Below are positions 1-10,860 of a DNA stretch of 64,000 bases, one piece after another. Made by a program: the position numbers and the translations under genes. Under the pieces are notes generated by a model that saw only the letters and a list, made by a program, of their open reading frames with translations, searched no databases and was not told the DNA's origin. The stretch is taken from NCBI GenBank assembly GCA_016859345.1, contig CM029126.1, forward strand, positions 6,677,027 through 6,741,026. The letters are read 5' to 3'. Each line of letters opens with the position of its first letter. Position 1 is the stretch's first letter. This stretch comes from Istiophorus platypterus (Eukaryota; Chordata; Actinopteri; Istiophoriformes; Istiophoridae).

Positions 1-277
1 TTAATAATTCTTAAATCAACTCAAATAAAATATATAATATAAAATATATTTAAACTATATAAATATTGTGCCCTATGTAACAGTCAGCTGGTCTTGGGTA
101 ATATGTGCTGGTTCTTTTCTTTTGGCAAAATTCTAATGTTTTCTTCTGAGATAGATCAAATATCAGTAAAAGACTAATGAATGAAGTAACACGGTAAATA
201 TTTCTGTTCGTCATTGAGTAGCAGTAGTAGCGGCAGCGGTAACAGTGGTGGGCCACAATATCGCCAGTCCCTCTTAC

Positions 278-388
278 CGTTTGAGTTGTGTGGATGAGCT
301 CTCTCCTCTCTTTCCTCAAGGCGCTCAGCTCCCTCTCCTTGTCCCTCTCCATCTCCCTCAGCTCCCTCTCCAACTGCTGCACTCGCCC
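278..388 (-). CDS. phldb3: phldb3 exon 7 (37 codons)
   Basis: The acceptor is ttttcag|GGGCG and the donor is ACG|GTAAGA. It encodes GRVQQLEREL through HTTQT, a run of Glu/Arg heptads typical of coiled coil. Both ends are phase 0. It is the last exon of this gene inside the window. Confidence 0.8.
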
Positions 389-3300
389 CTGAAAATTCAG
401 AACAAGAAGTAAATGGGGGGGGGCACGGGAGGGCGTCTCAAAGAAATGACGGGACCGATGGAATTTGGTACACACATTCATTTTCCTCCTTGGGATGAGC
501 TCAGGTAACCTTGGTGGTACTCCCACTTCTCATCTAGCACCATCATCGGTTTAAAGTTTGGATTTTGTTCCGCAGAACTAAATCTCCATCGGCTGTACAT
601 TGTGTTGGATGCTAGTAAGCAGGCTATCACGCTAAACCAAGAAGGTGAATGTGGTAAACATTAAACTCTCTAACACTCTTAGGAGCTTTAGGAGCAGTGA
701 TTGCATTTAAGATTGAAAAAATAAATCAATATCAAAAATTTATATATGCCCAAGTCAATATCATCAAAACAAAGGACACACTGTGGTACCTTTGTTTCAA
801 AAACTTTCAACAGTCACTGTGGTTGTAAATTAAGCAATAATCAAACAGGAGCCAACATGTTCTAGTCCTCTGAAAAATTACCCAGAGGATCCTGATCTGA
901 ATCTGATCCTGATCCGATTTTTATACTCTCCTAGTTTTTTTGTTTTCTTTTGTTTTCTTTTCTCCCATTTCTTGACTCTCTCCATCACAAAGCTGCAGAG
1001 TGAATTATGAAGGGAATTATCTCGGCCGTCACAGTTAATCAGACTTAGCTGGGCGATATACTGTCTCTGTGCAGAGCGCCAGGTCCTCTCTGTTCACCGG
1101 TAAACTGCTGAATCACAGGCATTTGTTTCATGCCTGTGTTCTACCAGCATCCATTTCCTGGTTGATTCCAAACTCGAGGCGAGTTTTTTGTCTGTATAAA
1201 TCCTTTGTTGTTTTTTTTTTTCAAGTGCAACACTGATAAATATCTGTAATCTCACTATTCAACAAAAATAATCCTGACTATCCTTTTGGCCATGACTGCG
1301 TCGACCCGCTCCAAAATTTTTCCAAATCGCGTCATGTGCTTTATCTTTCCATCTACTCCCCCGTTGTCCCTCCTCCTCTGCTTCCCCTCTGCTCAGGATC
1401 CTCGATTCCTCTCTCACGGTGGCCTCTGATGCGATTATGCTCACTGCACGGCGTCATGTGACAAGCGTAAGGGCGATGCTGGCGAGTGTGAGGGAGAGAG
1501 TTCACATTCGTGTCACCAACTGACAGTTGGGGGGGGGGTCTTAACTAGCATTGACAACCGTGGACTGTGATGGAAGAGGAGAGTGTGTTGTTTACTTTTA
1601 TTTTTAATTCCCGTCCTGACCAGCCATCTAATATGGTATTTCAAAATTTATTTATCTATTTATTTTTTATTATTATTCTTTTACAGTGCCACAGCACAAA
1701 AATAACATCCGAGCAAGACTTGGGGCTTCTGTGTTCAATGCCAGTGACTCTGTTTATTGTAGGAGGAGCATGGATTTGGGGCTTTAAAGTTCACTTCCTG
1801 CTCTGCCCTTATTTTAACTTCTTAAAAAGGAGAAAATTCATTTCAGCAAAATCTCAGTTGGAGGATGTTGCTGAAATGAATTCTGCAGGAAAAGCAACTT
1901 AAGCCTAAGTAAATATTTCTGTTGGACTCTGCTCTGATCGTTTGACATTACTTATATATGACTTATTTTTTCAATTACTGGTCACAAATAATAGAGATGG
2001 GACGAGGCTGTAGATTTCAGAAGCAGAGGTCGATGCGGGTCATTGCTTATCGGTGCCACAATATTATCAGACACCAGAAGACAAAAAACCTTTCCTGGAG
2101 TCAAGGGATAGTTTTCAATAAGCTGAGTATTTACATTTCTATCCACATAGGATATATAAACGGTATGTGTCAAAGGCGTGACTACATTACCAGAAAAGGA
2201 AACGCATTATAATGTAGAACGACCAATTACAAATCCGCCACCAGTCGCTGACAGAGTCCAAATGAAAACGGAGCATTATGAACTCCGCTAGTGTGAACTT
2301 AGTTTGCAAGGCTATTATGCCAGGTTTCATTAGATTGTGGGGGGTTTCCTGTTACTCTGCTCCAACTCTGACGTCACGCACCTGTATTGAGTGAGAGCGT
2401 GTACGTGAAGGTTAAATCCCACGTCGGCCAGCGAAGGGCAAACAACGGCACGAGGAGCATGACGCACCCGATAAAGCTGCAGAAACCCTGTACGACACGT
2501 CAGAGAGCAGCTGTGTAGTTCCCTGAAAGACCCCCCCCCCCCCCCGTCACATGGTTTACCTGTGCTGCGCTGACCACATGCTGCTGACACGAGATTTCCT
2601 TTCCCATTTCCCCTTCGTCCTCTTTGTCCGCAGCACTCTCGTCCTCCTCCTCGATGCCGCTCTCCTGCTCCAGAACACGGAATTCCCAGTCCTCAAAGGC
2701 CCGAACGGCGGCTTCCATGGCCTCTTCCTCCTGCACACAGACAGAAAAAGCTGCCTTTTCAAACCTGTTTTCTAAAGGCCCTTGTTTTTATTTCAAAAGG
2801 TACAAGTTCTAAAACGCTGGAAATCTACACCTGATTCACAGAATCCATGAGTCATTTCAAGTTACATGTGATCTTTACAGTTGGCTAACAAAGTATTCAG
2901 CCTTTAGTGTTTTTCCACACTGCTTTGTGATAGTGTAGGACTGCGATGGTTAGTCAATTAATTGATTAGTGTATTGACAGGAACTTATTTGGCAACTATT
3001 TTGATAACAGTTTAAGTCATTTTCAAGCAAAAATGCCTGACATTGCCTGGTGTGAGCTTCTCAAACACAAAAATATGTGGTAGCAAACTGAAGATACTGC
3101 AGTTTGGGACTATTGGTCAGACAAAACAAACCTAAAGATGTTTCCTTGACCTCTGGGACATAGTGATATCAATTTTTCACAAATCTCTGACATTTTAAAG
3201 ACCAAACCAATAAACGGCTTATTGAGGAAAGATCGGCAGATGAACCGATAATGAATAATATCCATTAGTTGCAGCCCTGACAGAGCACAATGCATTTTCT

Positions 3301-6300
3301 ACCTGCAACGATTTGGCTTTCCCCAACTCCTTTTATTACTCAAACAGTGCTGTAAAACACAACTCATCACATACACAAAATGTTAATATGGTGCCAAGAA
3401 GAGATGACGCTTTATAATTTAAAGGATAAACTACAGATGTTTACTTTCAAGCCAGATGAGTTTGTGTGCATCAACATGCAGATGTTTCTTCAAGGTAGTG
3501 TACAAAATCAAAGGCTTGAAAACAACCTTGCGAAATTTTGCACTTCTTGGAGCTTGGTCAGTATAAGCACTGGCTTCCATGCTTCAACGCCTACTGAACC
3601 TGAAGAACGTTAAAGAGTCAAGACATGTTCAGGTGTAAGTAAAAACTAAAGTATTTCCACTTAGGAGCCTCTGTGTTTTGTAAGTGGAACCAGCTTTGGT
3701 CTTCTTCCTGTGCAGTGTGCACTTACATCCTCTCTTTTCTTGTGCATGTGTGTGGTTTTCTCAGTGAAGCAATTTGTACCAAACCTGTTTCTGAAAGCTC
3801 TTCAGTAAATCTGACATGTCACAACATACAGTAACAACCTGCTGCTGCTGGACTGCACCAAACCTGTCATTAAAACGCCACTTTTTGAACGGCGCACCCT
3901 CCCATCTTGTCCTGTCACATTCACAGAAAAACAATGCACATCTTTTGTGCTCTGTGTGAGTTTGTTTAAACTGCTGAAGCACTGACACTTCAGGTCGAAC
4001 CAGTGCTGAACAAACCCACATTGTGCTGCCAAACCCCCCCACCAAAAAAAAACAATGTCAAGAGTCAGCGCTGATGTCAACGACCAAAATGGCAGGTAAG
4101 AGCCTTAATAAAAAAGCTTGGAGTGATTAGAAACCCCACACGACTTCAAGAGTTAAGCCGTAAACCATTAATTCTTTTTTTTTTTTTCAGGCCGTGTTGC
4201 AAAGCTTCACCATGAGAAAAACACCGTCACCTGTTTCTAAATATGATTTATGACCAAACACCTTTCAAAATCCGGAAACAGACGCCGGTGGCGTTTGTGC
4301 TGGTTTTACCAGAACCCGAGTCCCTTCCCATCTAATCAATTTTGTGTTTAGCTTACATCACCTTGCTAGCTTGATTACCACGATTCCTAGGAGGCTTATC
4401 AGTCAGGCTACAGCTGTACTGACAACAGTGGTGTCGGCAGTGTGTGTTTGCGTTTAATTTATTTTCATAGAGGAATTTCCGGTGTTGCACAGGGAATGAT
4501 CCTGAGTCTATCGGTTTTGTGGATGCTGTGAGCAAGCAGAACTTTTTTTTTTGGATCACACAGTCTTCGCCCAAACAGTTTCTCTCTGCTGCGTTTGCGA
4601 GGAAAAAAAGAAATAAGAAAAAAAAGAAAAAAGCCACTCAGTCACTCGCCTGTTGCAGCTGCAGGGTTAGCTGCTCCCTCTGGCTCTCCGGCTGGACGGG
4701 GATCAGCCTCTTCTTCTCCTCACACCTCCTCTTCAGCTCCTCCACCCTGCGTCTCTCCTCCTCCAGACTCTCTCGCTCCTGCGGTAACGGACGTGGTGAG
4801 GGAAGCAAGAGAACAGTCATCACCTGATCTTCAAAATCAGCAAAACAAAAACTCAAAAACCTCGAAGGAGGAAAAAAAAATTGGTCTATTATAGAACCAT
4901 GTTCACAGTTTTTCTTTTTTTTTGGGATAACTGGAGACATTTATCTTCAACCGCCTCCTAATAAAGCCTGCAAAACAAAGCAATTGCTTCATGGGAACTG
5001 ACTTATCATTTAAAAGATCTTGTGTTGATGTTAGCGGCCTGTTATCGAGCCCACACCTTGTTGTGGAATCCAATAAGCCCATTATTTCTGTTGTGATTGT
5101 GATCCCCGTTGTGATCCCATATTAGTCTTCATTGTCTCCAAGAGAGGAATTCAGTAGTTCATGAATCATGAAGAGCAAGGGCATTAAAAAAAAGAAAACA
5201 AAAAAAAAAAAATCGTACCTTTTCTCTGTCGGTGTGCCTGCGTTTCTCTCTTTGTCCGGCCTCCTGCTGTAGAGCCTGCAGCTTCTGCAGGTGCCTGTGC
5301 AGCTGGTCCTTCTCCGTCTGCAGCTCGCCCTGCAGCAGGGCGATCTCCAGCTGCAGCTGGAGGGACAGGAGACGCGACCGAACTGAATCACACTGACGGG
5401 AGCTTGAGCAAGCTGGAGACATGCATTCCTCTACCGTGACGGCGGCGGTGTTTGGAAATGGCGTGGAGTTTTAAAAATGCAGACTTCGGCGGGGACATAA
5501 TCGGATTCATTGTTTCCGTGAACACTCTGTCTTGGTTGTTAATTTGTTGCAGCAGTGGCGAGGTGAAGAAAAAAACCTTTACTAAAACCTTAACCACCTG
5601 TTGTTGTGCAATAGACGGTTAAATTTTCCCCTTATATAATTTTTTCATTCATCCTAGGGTTGTTTTCATTTTTGATTCATCTCCTCAGTAAAAATTTGTC
5701 AAAAAAGCTCACAACTTCTGAGAGTCTGACCTTTAATTCCTTTATATTTTCCTAACAACAGTCAAACATCTGACGATATTCAATTAACTATCATTTGTGC
5801 AAAAAAGTAGCACACAGCTGCATTTGACTGACTGGTGAAACCTGTAAATGTTTAACAAATTACTGAAAAAAATTGATTTGTTTGAAAATAGCTGCCAATA
5901 AATTTTCTCCCATTCAACTCGATTTTCCATTGATCGACTTGATGAATCATTTAACTGTTTCAGCTCGCGCATTTTTCTGTTTCTATATGTTTTGGGTTTT
6001 TGAGCCCTTCTGCAACCGGACAACAGTCGTCTCACATGCTCACCTCAATCTTTAGCTCCTCCTTCTGTTGGTCGATCTCCGTGATCCGCTGCTGGAGCAT
6101 GGAGGGCGACGGCAGGACCCTCAATGAACCCACCTCCAGCTTTCTATTGCAGGACTGTCATAAAAAAAAAAAAAGAAGAATATAAAAATCAGACAAAGTC
6201 AGAAAGCAGTAAACAGTTTAGTCTAGAAATGCAGTGTGAATCATTGGTTTAAATGTATGGAAGAAGTTGCCTCATTCTTCCTAAATACAGGAGCTACGGG

Positions 6301-6538
6301 TGCTGGTTTCATGTGCCGGCACCACATTGCTTTAACATGAGCGAGCCTGGGGAGTTACCCCATCACTATCATCCTCATCAGCCTCGCTTACCCTCTCGCT
6401 CTCCGTGCTGCTGCTCTCCGTGTCCGACTCCGCCCCCGAGGAGGCGGGACTCTGACCTCCGGCCACTCTGGCGATCCACGGCGGCCGTAGCCCCTGCTGC
6501 CACTGGCTCCTTGAGCTCTCCATGTTATGTTGGGGCAT
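278..6538 (-). CDS. phldb3: Pleckstrin homology-like domain family B member 3-like, 5' part (continues past left edge)
   Basis: Six coding exons, joined on the minus strand, are 6392-6538, 6044-6154, 5219-5392, 4650-4778, 2560-2730 and 278-388, giving 281 residues with every junction at phase 0. The product starts MPQHNMESS and has a Ser/Glu-rich N-terminus (residues 1-49). After that it is almost all charged coiled coil, including ALLQGE, AFEDWEF and LEQES, which match the coiled coil of PHLDB proteins (PHLDB1 has ALLQGE, LFEDLEF and LERES). There is no N-terminal FHA domain, as expected for PHLDB3 rather than PHLDB1/2. The C-terminal PH domain would lie beyond base 1. Family members act at the cell cortex and basal adhesion sites. 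Neighbouring ethe1 supports the paralogue call, because PHLDB3 flanks ETHE1 in human. I am sure of the PHLDB family and fairly sure of member 3. Confidence 0.82.
389..2559 (-). other. phldb3: phldb3 intron 6
   Basis: This GT-AG intron of about 2.2 kb is AT-rich. It contains a C-tract at 2531-2545 in the plus sequence. I see no further exon or RNA gene in it. Confidence 0.6.
2560..2730 (-). CDS. phldb3: phldb3 exon 6 (57 codons, AFEDWEF exon)
   Basis: The acceptor is tgtgcag|GAGGAAG and the donor is ACAG|GTAAAC. The exon holds AFEDWEFRVLEQESGIEEE, the clearest match to the PHLDB coiled-coil signature (LFEDLEF..LERES in PHLDB1). A very acidic stretch (ESAADKEDEGE) follows. Confidence 0.85.
2731..4649 (-). 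other. phldb3: phldb3 intron 5 (GC-AG type)
   Basis: Its 5' splice site is GC (4649-4648) and its 3' splice site is the normal cag before 2730. It carries a near full-length dispersed repeat at about 2940-3285. Confidence 0.65.
2940..3285 (-). repeat. Dispersed teleost repeat, family A, near full length
   Basis: The segment runs from a ttagtcaattaattgatt end through a caagcaaaaatgcc block to an attagttgcagccctga end. The same blocks recur in this window near 5650-5945, 25855-26010, 27335-27430, 48000-48115, 48430-48905 and 52360-52560. The consensus is one I know as very common in teleost non-coding DNA. I cannot name its class. Confidence 0.65.
4650..4778 (-). CDS. phldb3: phldb3 exon 5 (43 codons), ends at a GC donor
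   Basis: The acceptor is taccgcag|GAGCGAG. The only phase-compatible donor is CAACAG|GCGAGT, a GC-AG type site. A GT lies four bases further in, but it would put the next exon out of frame. The exon encodes ERESLEEERRRVEELKRR and ends LQLQQ. Confidence 0.78.
5219..5392 (-). CDS. phldb3: phldb3 exon 4 (58 codons)
   Basis: The acceptor is cccgtcag|TGTGATT and the donor is AAAAG|GTACGA. It encodes coiled coil containing EIALLQGELQTEKDQL, which parallels the ALLQGE block of PHLDB1. Phase is 0-0. Confidence 0.82.
5650..5945 (+). repeat. Dispersed repeat family A, second copy
   Basis: It is in the opposite orientation to the copy at 2940. It has a degraded central part (gatattcaattaactatcat) and the ttgatttgtttgaaaatagctgcc end. 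It lies in phldb3 intron 3, between exons 4 and 3. Confidence 0.5.
6044..6154 (-). CDS. phldb3: phldb3 exon 3 (37 codons)
   Basis: The acceptor atgacag|TCCTGC sits behind a T-rich tract of more than 15 bases, and the donor is GAG|GTGAGC. The exon encodes SCNRKLEVGSLRV and LQQRITEIDQQKEELKIE, entering the coiled coil. Phase is 0-0. Confidence 0.78.
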
Positions 6539-6540
6539 CT
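6392..6540 (-). CDS. phldb3: phldb3 exon 2, carries the start codon
   Basis: The acceptor is ggccctcag|AG with the ATG two bases in (6538-6536), and the donor is AGG|GTAAGC. The 49 codons encode a Ser/Glu-rich N-terminus ending TESER. A second in-frame ATG (6523) is an alternative start. The frame stays open into the upstream exon, but no ATG is seen there, so the start here is preferred. Confidence 0.72.
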
Positions 6541-6592
6541 CTGAGGGCCGAGACAGAAGAGGCAGTTCGTGAGAGGGGCGGGGCAGAGAGGT

Positions 6593-6671
6593 CGGTGTGT
6601 GTGTGAGAGTGTGTGTGTTTGTGTGTGTGGTTGTGTGTGTGTGTGTGTGTGTGTGGGGGGGGGGGGGGGGT
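6593..6671. repeat. GT microsatellite running into a G-tract
   Basis: Impure (GT)n is followed by about 17 consecutive G on the plus strand. It starts about 55 bases upstream of phldb3 exon 2, inside the intron. Confidence 0.9.
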
Positions 6672-8864
6672 CTGGCTGACTTCAGTGAATATTGTGGTAA
6701 CCTAATCTGCTGCACGCTTGACGGCGTACGAAGGGTCAGGTGACATTTCACAGGGGGGATTATCACAGCTGAGTAATAGTGCAGTGTGCCAGTCGTTCTT
6801 TGGAAGCCCTCACTCATGTCCCCACTGTATATTTATCTCTGTGCTTCCACTCTGAACGCCCCCCCCCCGGGGTGGTTTGTCGTTGTATTTCAGGGTCTCC
6901 TTTCTTAGCAGAGGACTCTTGGTGAGTATCGACACGAGTGCCTCAAATAAAAGTCTTTCTAGTTGGAGGCTTTTGATATGCATCAGCAAACGAAAGGAAC
7001 TAGAACAAACAGCGAAATACTACAATGAATAATGGCCCACAGAAATGCTGGAGAAGATCAGAAAAGACTTTGAAGTACTTTTTATTCTGTACCTTTTGTT
7101 CTGTCTGTCAGATTCATTGGTATTTACCAGGGCAAATATCTTTATGTCGTATTTACTCTCGTCTGCATCAAAGTGCTTCGCAACATTTGAGAACGTGTTA
7201 ACCTAAAGGCCCATATTATCCTGGTCGCTTTATTTTATTTCGCCCTTTCACCCTCGTCTGTGTGGTCCGTCTATACACAAAAACATGTATGCTAGCAGAG
7301 ACGCCGCAATGTGTGCACAGGCTGAAAAACCAATTTGTGGGAAAATGCTCGATTCCTATTGTCCAACCTTTTCCCACCATCTTCCCTCGCCCTCGGTGCC
7401 CTCCCTCCTCTCCTCGTATCCAGACCTTATTAGGCTGCAGGGAATGCAGGCAGAGGGGAGGCTCAGAGATAAATATACAGCGGGGATACGAGTGAGGTCT
7501 TCCAAACAACGACTGGCACACTGACATAGAGACATAGCGAGAGACAGGGAAGGGAGGGAGAGAGAGAGGGAGAGGGAGATGGGGAGGGAAAGGGAGGCAC
7601 GGACAGATTGAAGGAAAAGAGGACAGCAGGAAGTGGAGTGTGAAATGTCAGAGGCCGTCGTCTTGTGCAGCCTCAGAGAGGTGTCCACGGATGTAAAAAA
7701 CATTCATGTTCGCAAGGGATACACATCGCTCATATAATCATTTTTTCATGCATGTAATTTCAACTGCATCAGTCTGTCAAATCGCTACTAAAGATTAAAG
7801 TTTACTGGTTCATCATCCATACATCTGGATATAGGTAAAAAAAAAATTTTTAAATGCTGCCACAATGTGGCTTTTGTAAAGGGGAGAAGAAACCATCGTA
7901 TATGATGCTGACACACAGGGACATAAAAGCTATTGAAAGCAACATCAAATGACCAAGGAGATATATCAGTTCTTAAAAGACAACACCAAACACATAAAGA
8001 TGTGACCGATGCAGTCAGCCTAACAGTTAAAGTGAGCATTTAAGTATTTTAAGTATTTAAAGAGGAGCATTTCTTTTTAACTGATTTAAAAATACAGCTT
8101 TTTATGGTCCCAAACATCCAAAGGTTATGTTTTTATAGCTAAACGACACTGACCTCAGCAGCTGAAAAGTGAAGGAGGTCGTCCCACAATGAGCACAGCT
8201 TAGAAAATGCTTGCAGGATTAGAAAGTGAGGAAGATAAATGCGGAGAAAATGCTAAATTAGCTGCACATCACCACCAGCTTCCCCCTATGTATGTATGTA
8301 TGTATGTATGAATAATAAAATTATGCTAGGCACTCTCCAACCAGTCAGAAAAAAAAGTATTTTCTACTAAATATGGTGTAAAGGTCATGGAAAATACTTC
8401 ACTGGTTGTCAATTGTCTGTTAAAAAATCTTTTTTTGGTTGATTTTGGTTGCTTTTTTTTTTTTTTATTACAAAAAGGGACAATTTGATGCCCATGGCTT
8501 AATAATACAAATGACTGTATTATACATACCACTCTTCAATGCAAGACAGTTAGTGAAGCTGTAGAGGAAATATATACATTTAATGACAAAAACTGCATAA
8601 AGAAAAATTGAATGTGATAAAAGACTGAAACAAAATGGTATGTAGCTAAGTTTACAGACTAACACAGTCACATGTTGCCGTGCAGAAAGGTCGAACCGGC
8701 AGAGAGCAGAGGAGTTCAGAGGTCAACGTGCGGTAAAGAAACAATGCATCTCTACCTCAGCATCTCTACTTCAGCATCTCAGGGGAACCAGTGAAAATTA
8801 GACACAATTTCAAAAGCAGGAATTGGTTTTTATTTTTGTGCCTGATTGGTGAATTACTGTGCTG

Positions 8865-8985
8865 ATCGTTTGCCCCGATTATACAAAAAGTAGAGCCCCA
8901 ATTCGCACGGAACCTGGTGGAGGGATGTGGCTAGGGCCAGTGAAAAACCCATTAAATTTTGGACTCCGTAGCAGATCCAGATCAG
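8865..8985. repeat. Dispersed repeat fragment (family D)
   Basis: It contains cggaacctggtggaggg and cccattaaattttgga, blocks I recognise from a common fish interspersed repeat. No ORF or terminal repeats are visible. Confidence 0.45.
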
Positions 8986-9595
8986 TTACTATGAGTTTGA
9001 TTTCTCTCTCTCTCTAAAGTCTGGCGTATGTTGTTTGACATTTGCCTCGGTGGAGGTTGTTGCTCTACCGAGCACATTTTCTGGTTTGTGCAGTGGTGCT
9101 TTCTGACCCACTGCTGTCAAGTAAAAGCTGTTAACTGCTAATGAAAACAAGGCAGAGAGAGCTTCCCACTGAGTTACATTATTATCCAAACAAACATCAG
9201 TGCAAGTATTCGCTATCTGACCTCAAGCTAAAGTCCACTTAGATATACTATCAACACAGCAGAGCCGGGGGGGGGGGGGGTGTCAGGAATAAAGTCCGTG
9301 CTTTCATGTTAACACAGTGGTTTTATCAAAAATTTTAACAAAGAAAAGCCTAAAACAAACACAATGCACTAACAAGCCAAAAGAGCATGAGACAGTGAGG
9401 AGAGCACCAACTATAGATCAAAAAAGTCAGCAGATACGGAAAAAGGGAAGAAAGAGGGCAAAGTTCAGCCTGAGAGCCACATCCAAACACAAAAAACTGT
9501 TTTGTGCCGAAAATAATTGGGCCTGATTGTGGGGAGGGGAGCGCCCCTGGAGAAATAAGATGGCAGAGAGGGGAAGAACGGAGACGCATCAAGTC

Positions 9596-9596
<1 letters not shown>

Positions 9597-9643
<47 letters not shown>
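9597..9643. repeat. (GT)n microsatellite
   Basis: About 23 uninterrupted GT dinucleotides in phldb3 intron 1. A CA tract (9749-9811) lies 105 bp away, so the two could pair as an inverted repeat. Confidence 0.95.
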
Positions 9644-9644
<1 letters not shown>

Positions 9645-9748
9645 ATGTAGATCCTAGAAGACTTCAGGACTCCGTGTATGAGCCTGCAATGCTAATTATC
9701 AACCACAGATCAGCACTAACCAGCAACAGCTGACTCACCATAACGCGT

Positions 9749-9750
9749 GC

Positions 9751-9811
<61 letters not shown>
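9749..9811. repeat. (CA)n microsatellite
   Basis: About 30 CA dinucleotides with a few G interruptions at the left end. Confidence 0.95.
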
Positions 9812-9813
<2 letters not shown>

Positions 9814-10734
9814 CCACTGTGTGAGAGTTATGCTCAGCAACACCACAGAATGCTGCTCGTGTGTCATATCATCTCGCCACGGACCCACATCAGCAAAAAT
9901 CTTATCACTCTCTCTCTCACCGCGAGGCTCCGCTGACGGTTTCAGCCGTCGCCGCCCACGTGACTTGTGCGTTTAATCTCAGCCAATCCAGACAGAGGTC
10001 GGTCAACAAACAGTTTGAACTGACTAAATCCAATAAACACAAACAACACTATCGCTTGAATTCGTGCACGGTCTGTTTTAATCTTCTGCTGTTGCAAAGA
10101 TAGGGATCCCGACTCGGTGGTCGCACAGATACAGAACATTTCATTAGCTGCCATGTTTTTTTAACTACTTGAAAAGCTGAGAGGACAAAAAAAGACTTTT
10201 CAATGAGTCCTTAACTCGCAAAACAGGAAATTACAACTCAATCATTTACACAATGACTCAGCCTCTCTCTGTTTAACAAGAAGAGCTCTGACCAAAATAA
10301 ATAAATAAACGTTTGGCATAATTAAGGTATTACAGTTACCAAATGAAATACCAAGGAAACCAGCTGGAATTTCATAAGTGGCCATGAGTTCATAAGTGAT
10401 GTCATAAAGTGGAAATGTAATGTGAAAATATGCCTTTGCAACTGGAAAATCTTTTGATCTGAAGAGAGACTCTTGAAAGCAGGAGTGTTTTATTTATCCA
10501 GGCTGGCAACCATATATTATAGTAAACCTGTGAAGTTGCCAGTTAAGTCCTCAACCATAGCTGAGAAAACTCTTCTATATCATCAAATACCTTATTACAA
10601 CCAAACTTTTAAGAAAAACGGACACTTGAACACGCGATAAGAAACTGCCTCAAACAACAGGAACCACCTTTCGTGGGAAGAATTTATTTGACGTGTGATT
10701 AAATTTCCTAGTTTGTCCCATGTCCCATCCGCTT

Positions 10735-10860
10735 ACACTGAGAGGGCGGGGCTCAAGACCTACACTCTAGCCAGCCACCAGGGGGGCAATCGGGATGTTT
10801 TGGCTTCATTTTCTGGGGAGGCATCATGTCGTCCATCTTTATATACAGCCATTGGTTTTG
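10735..10860. repeat. Dispersed repeat fragment (family E)
   Basis: It contains ccagccaccaggggggcaat and gtcgtccatctttatataca, a pair of blocks familiar from interspersed repeats in many fish genomes. Confidence 0.5.
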
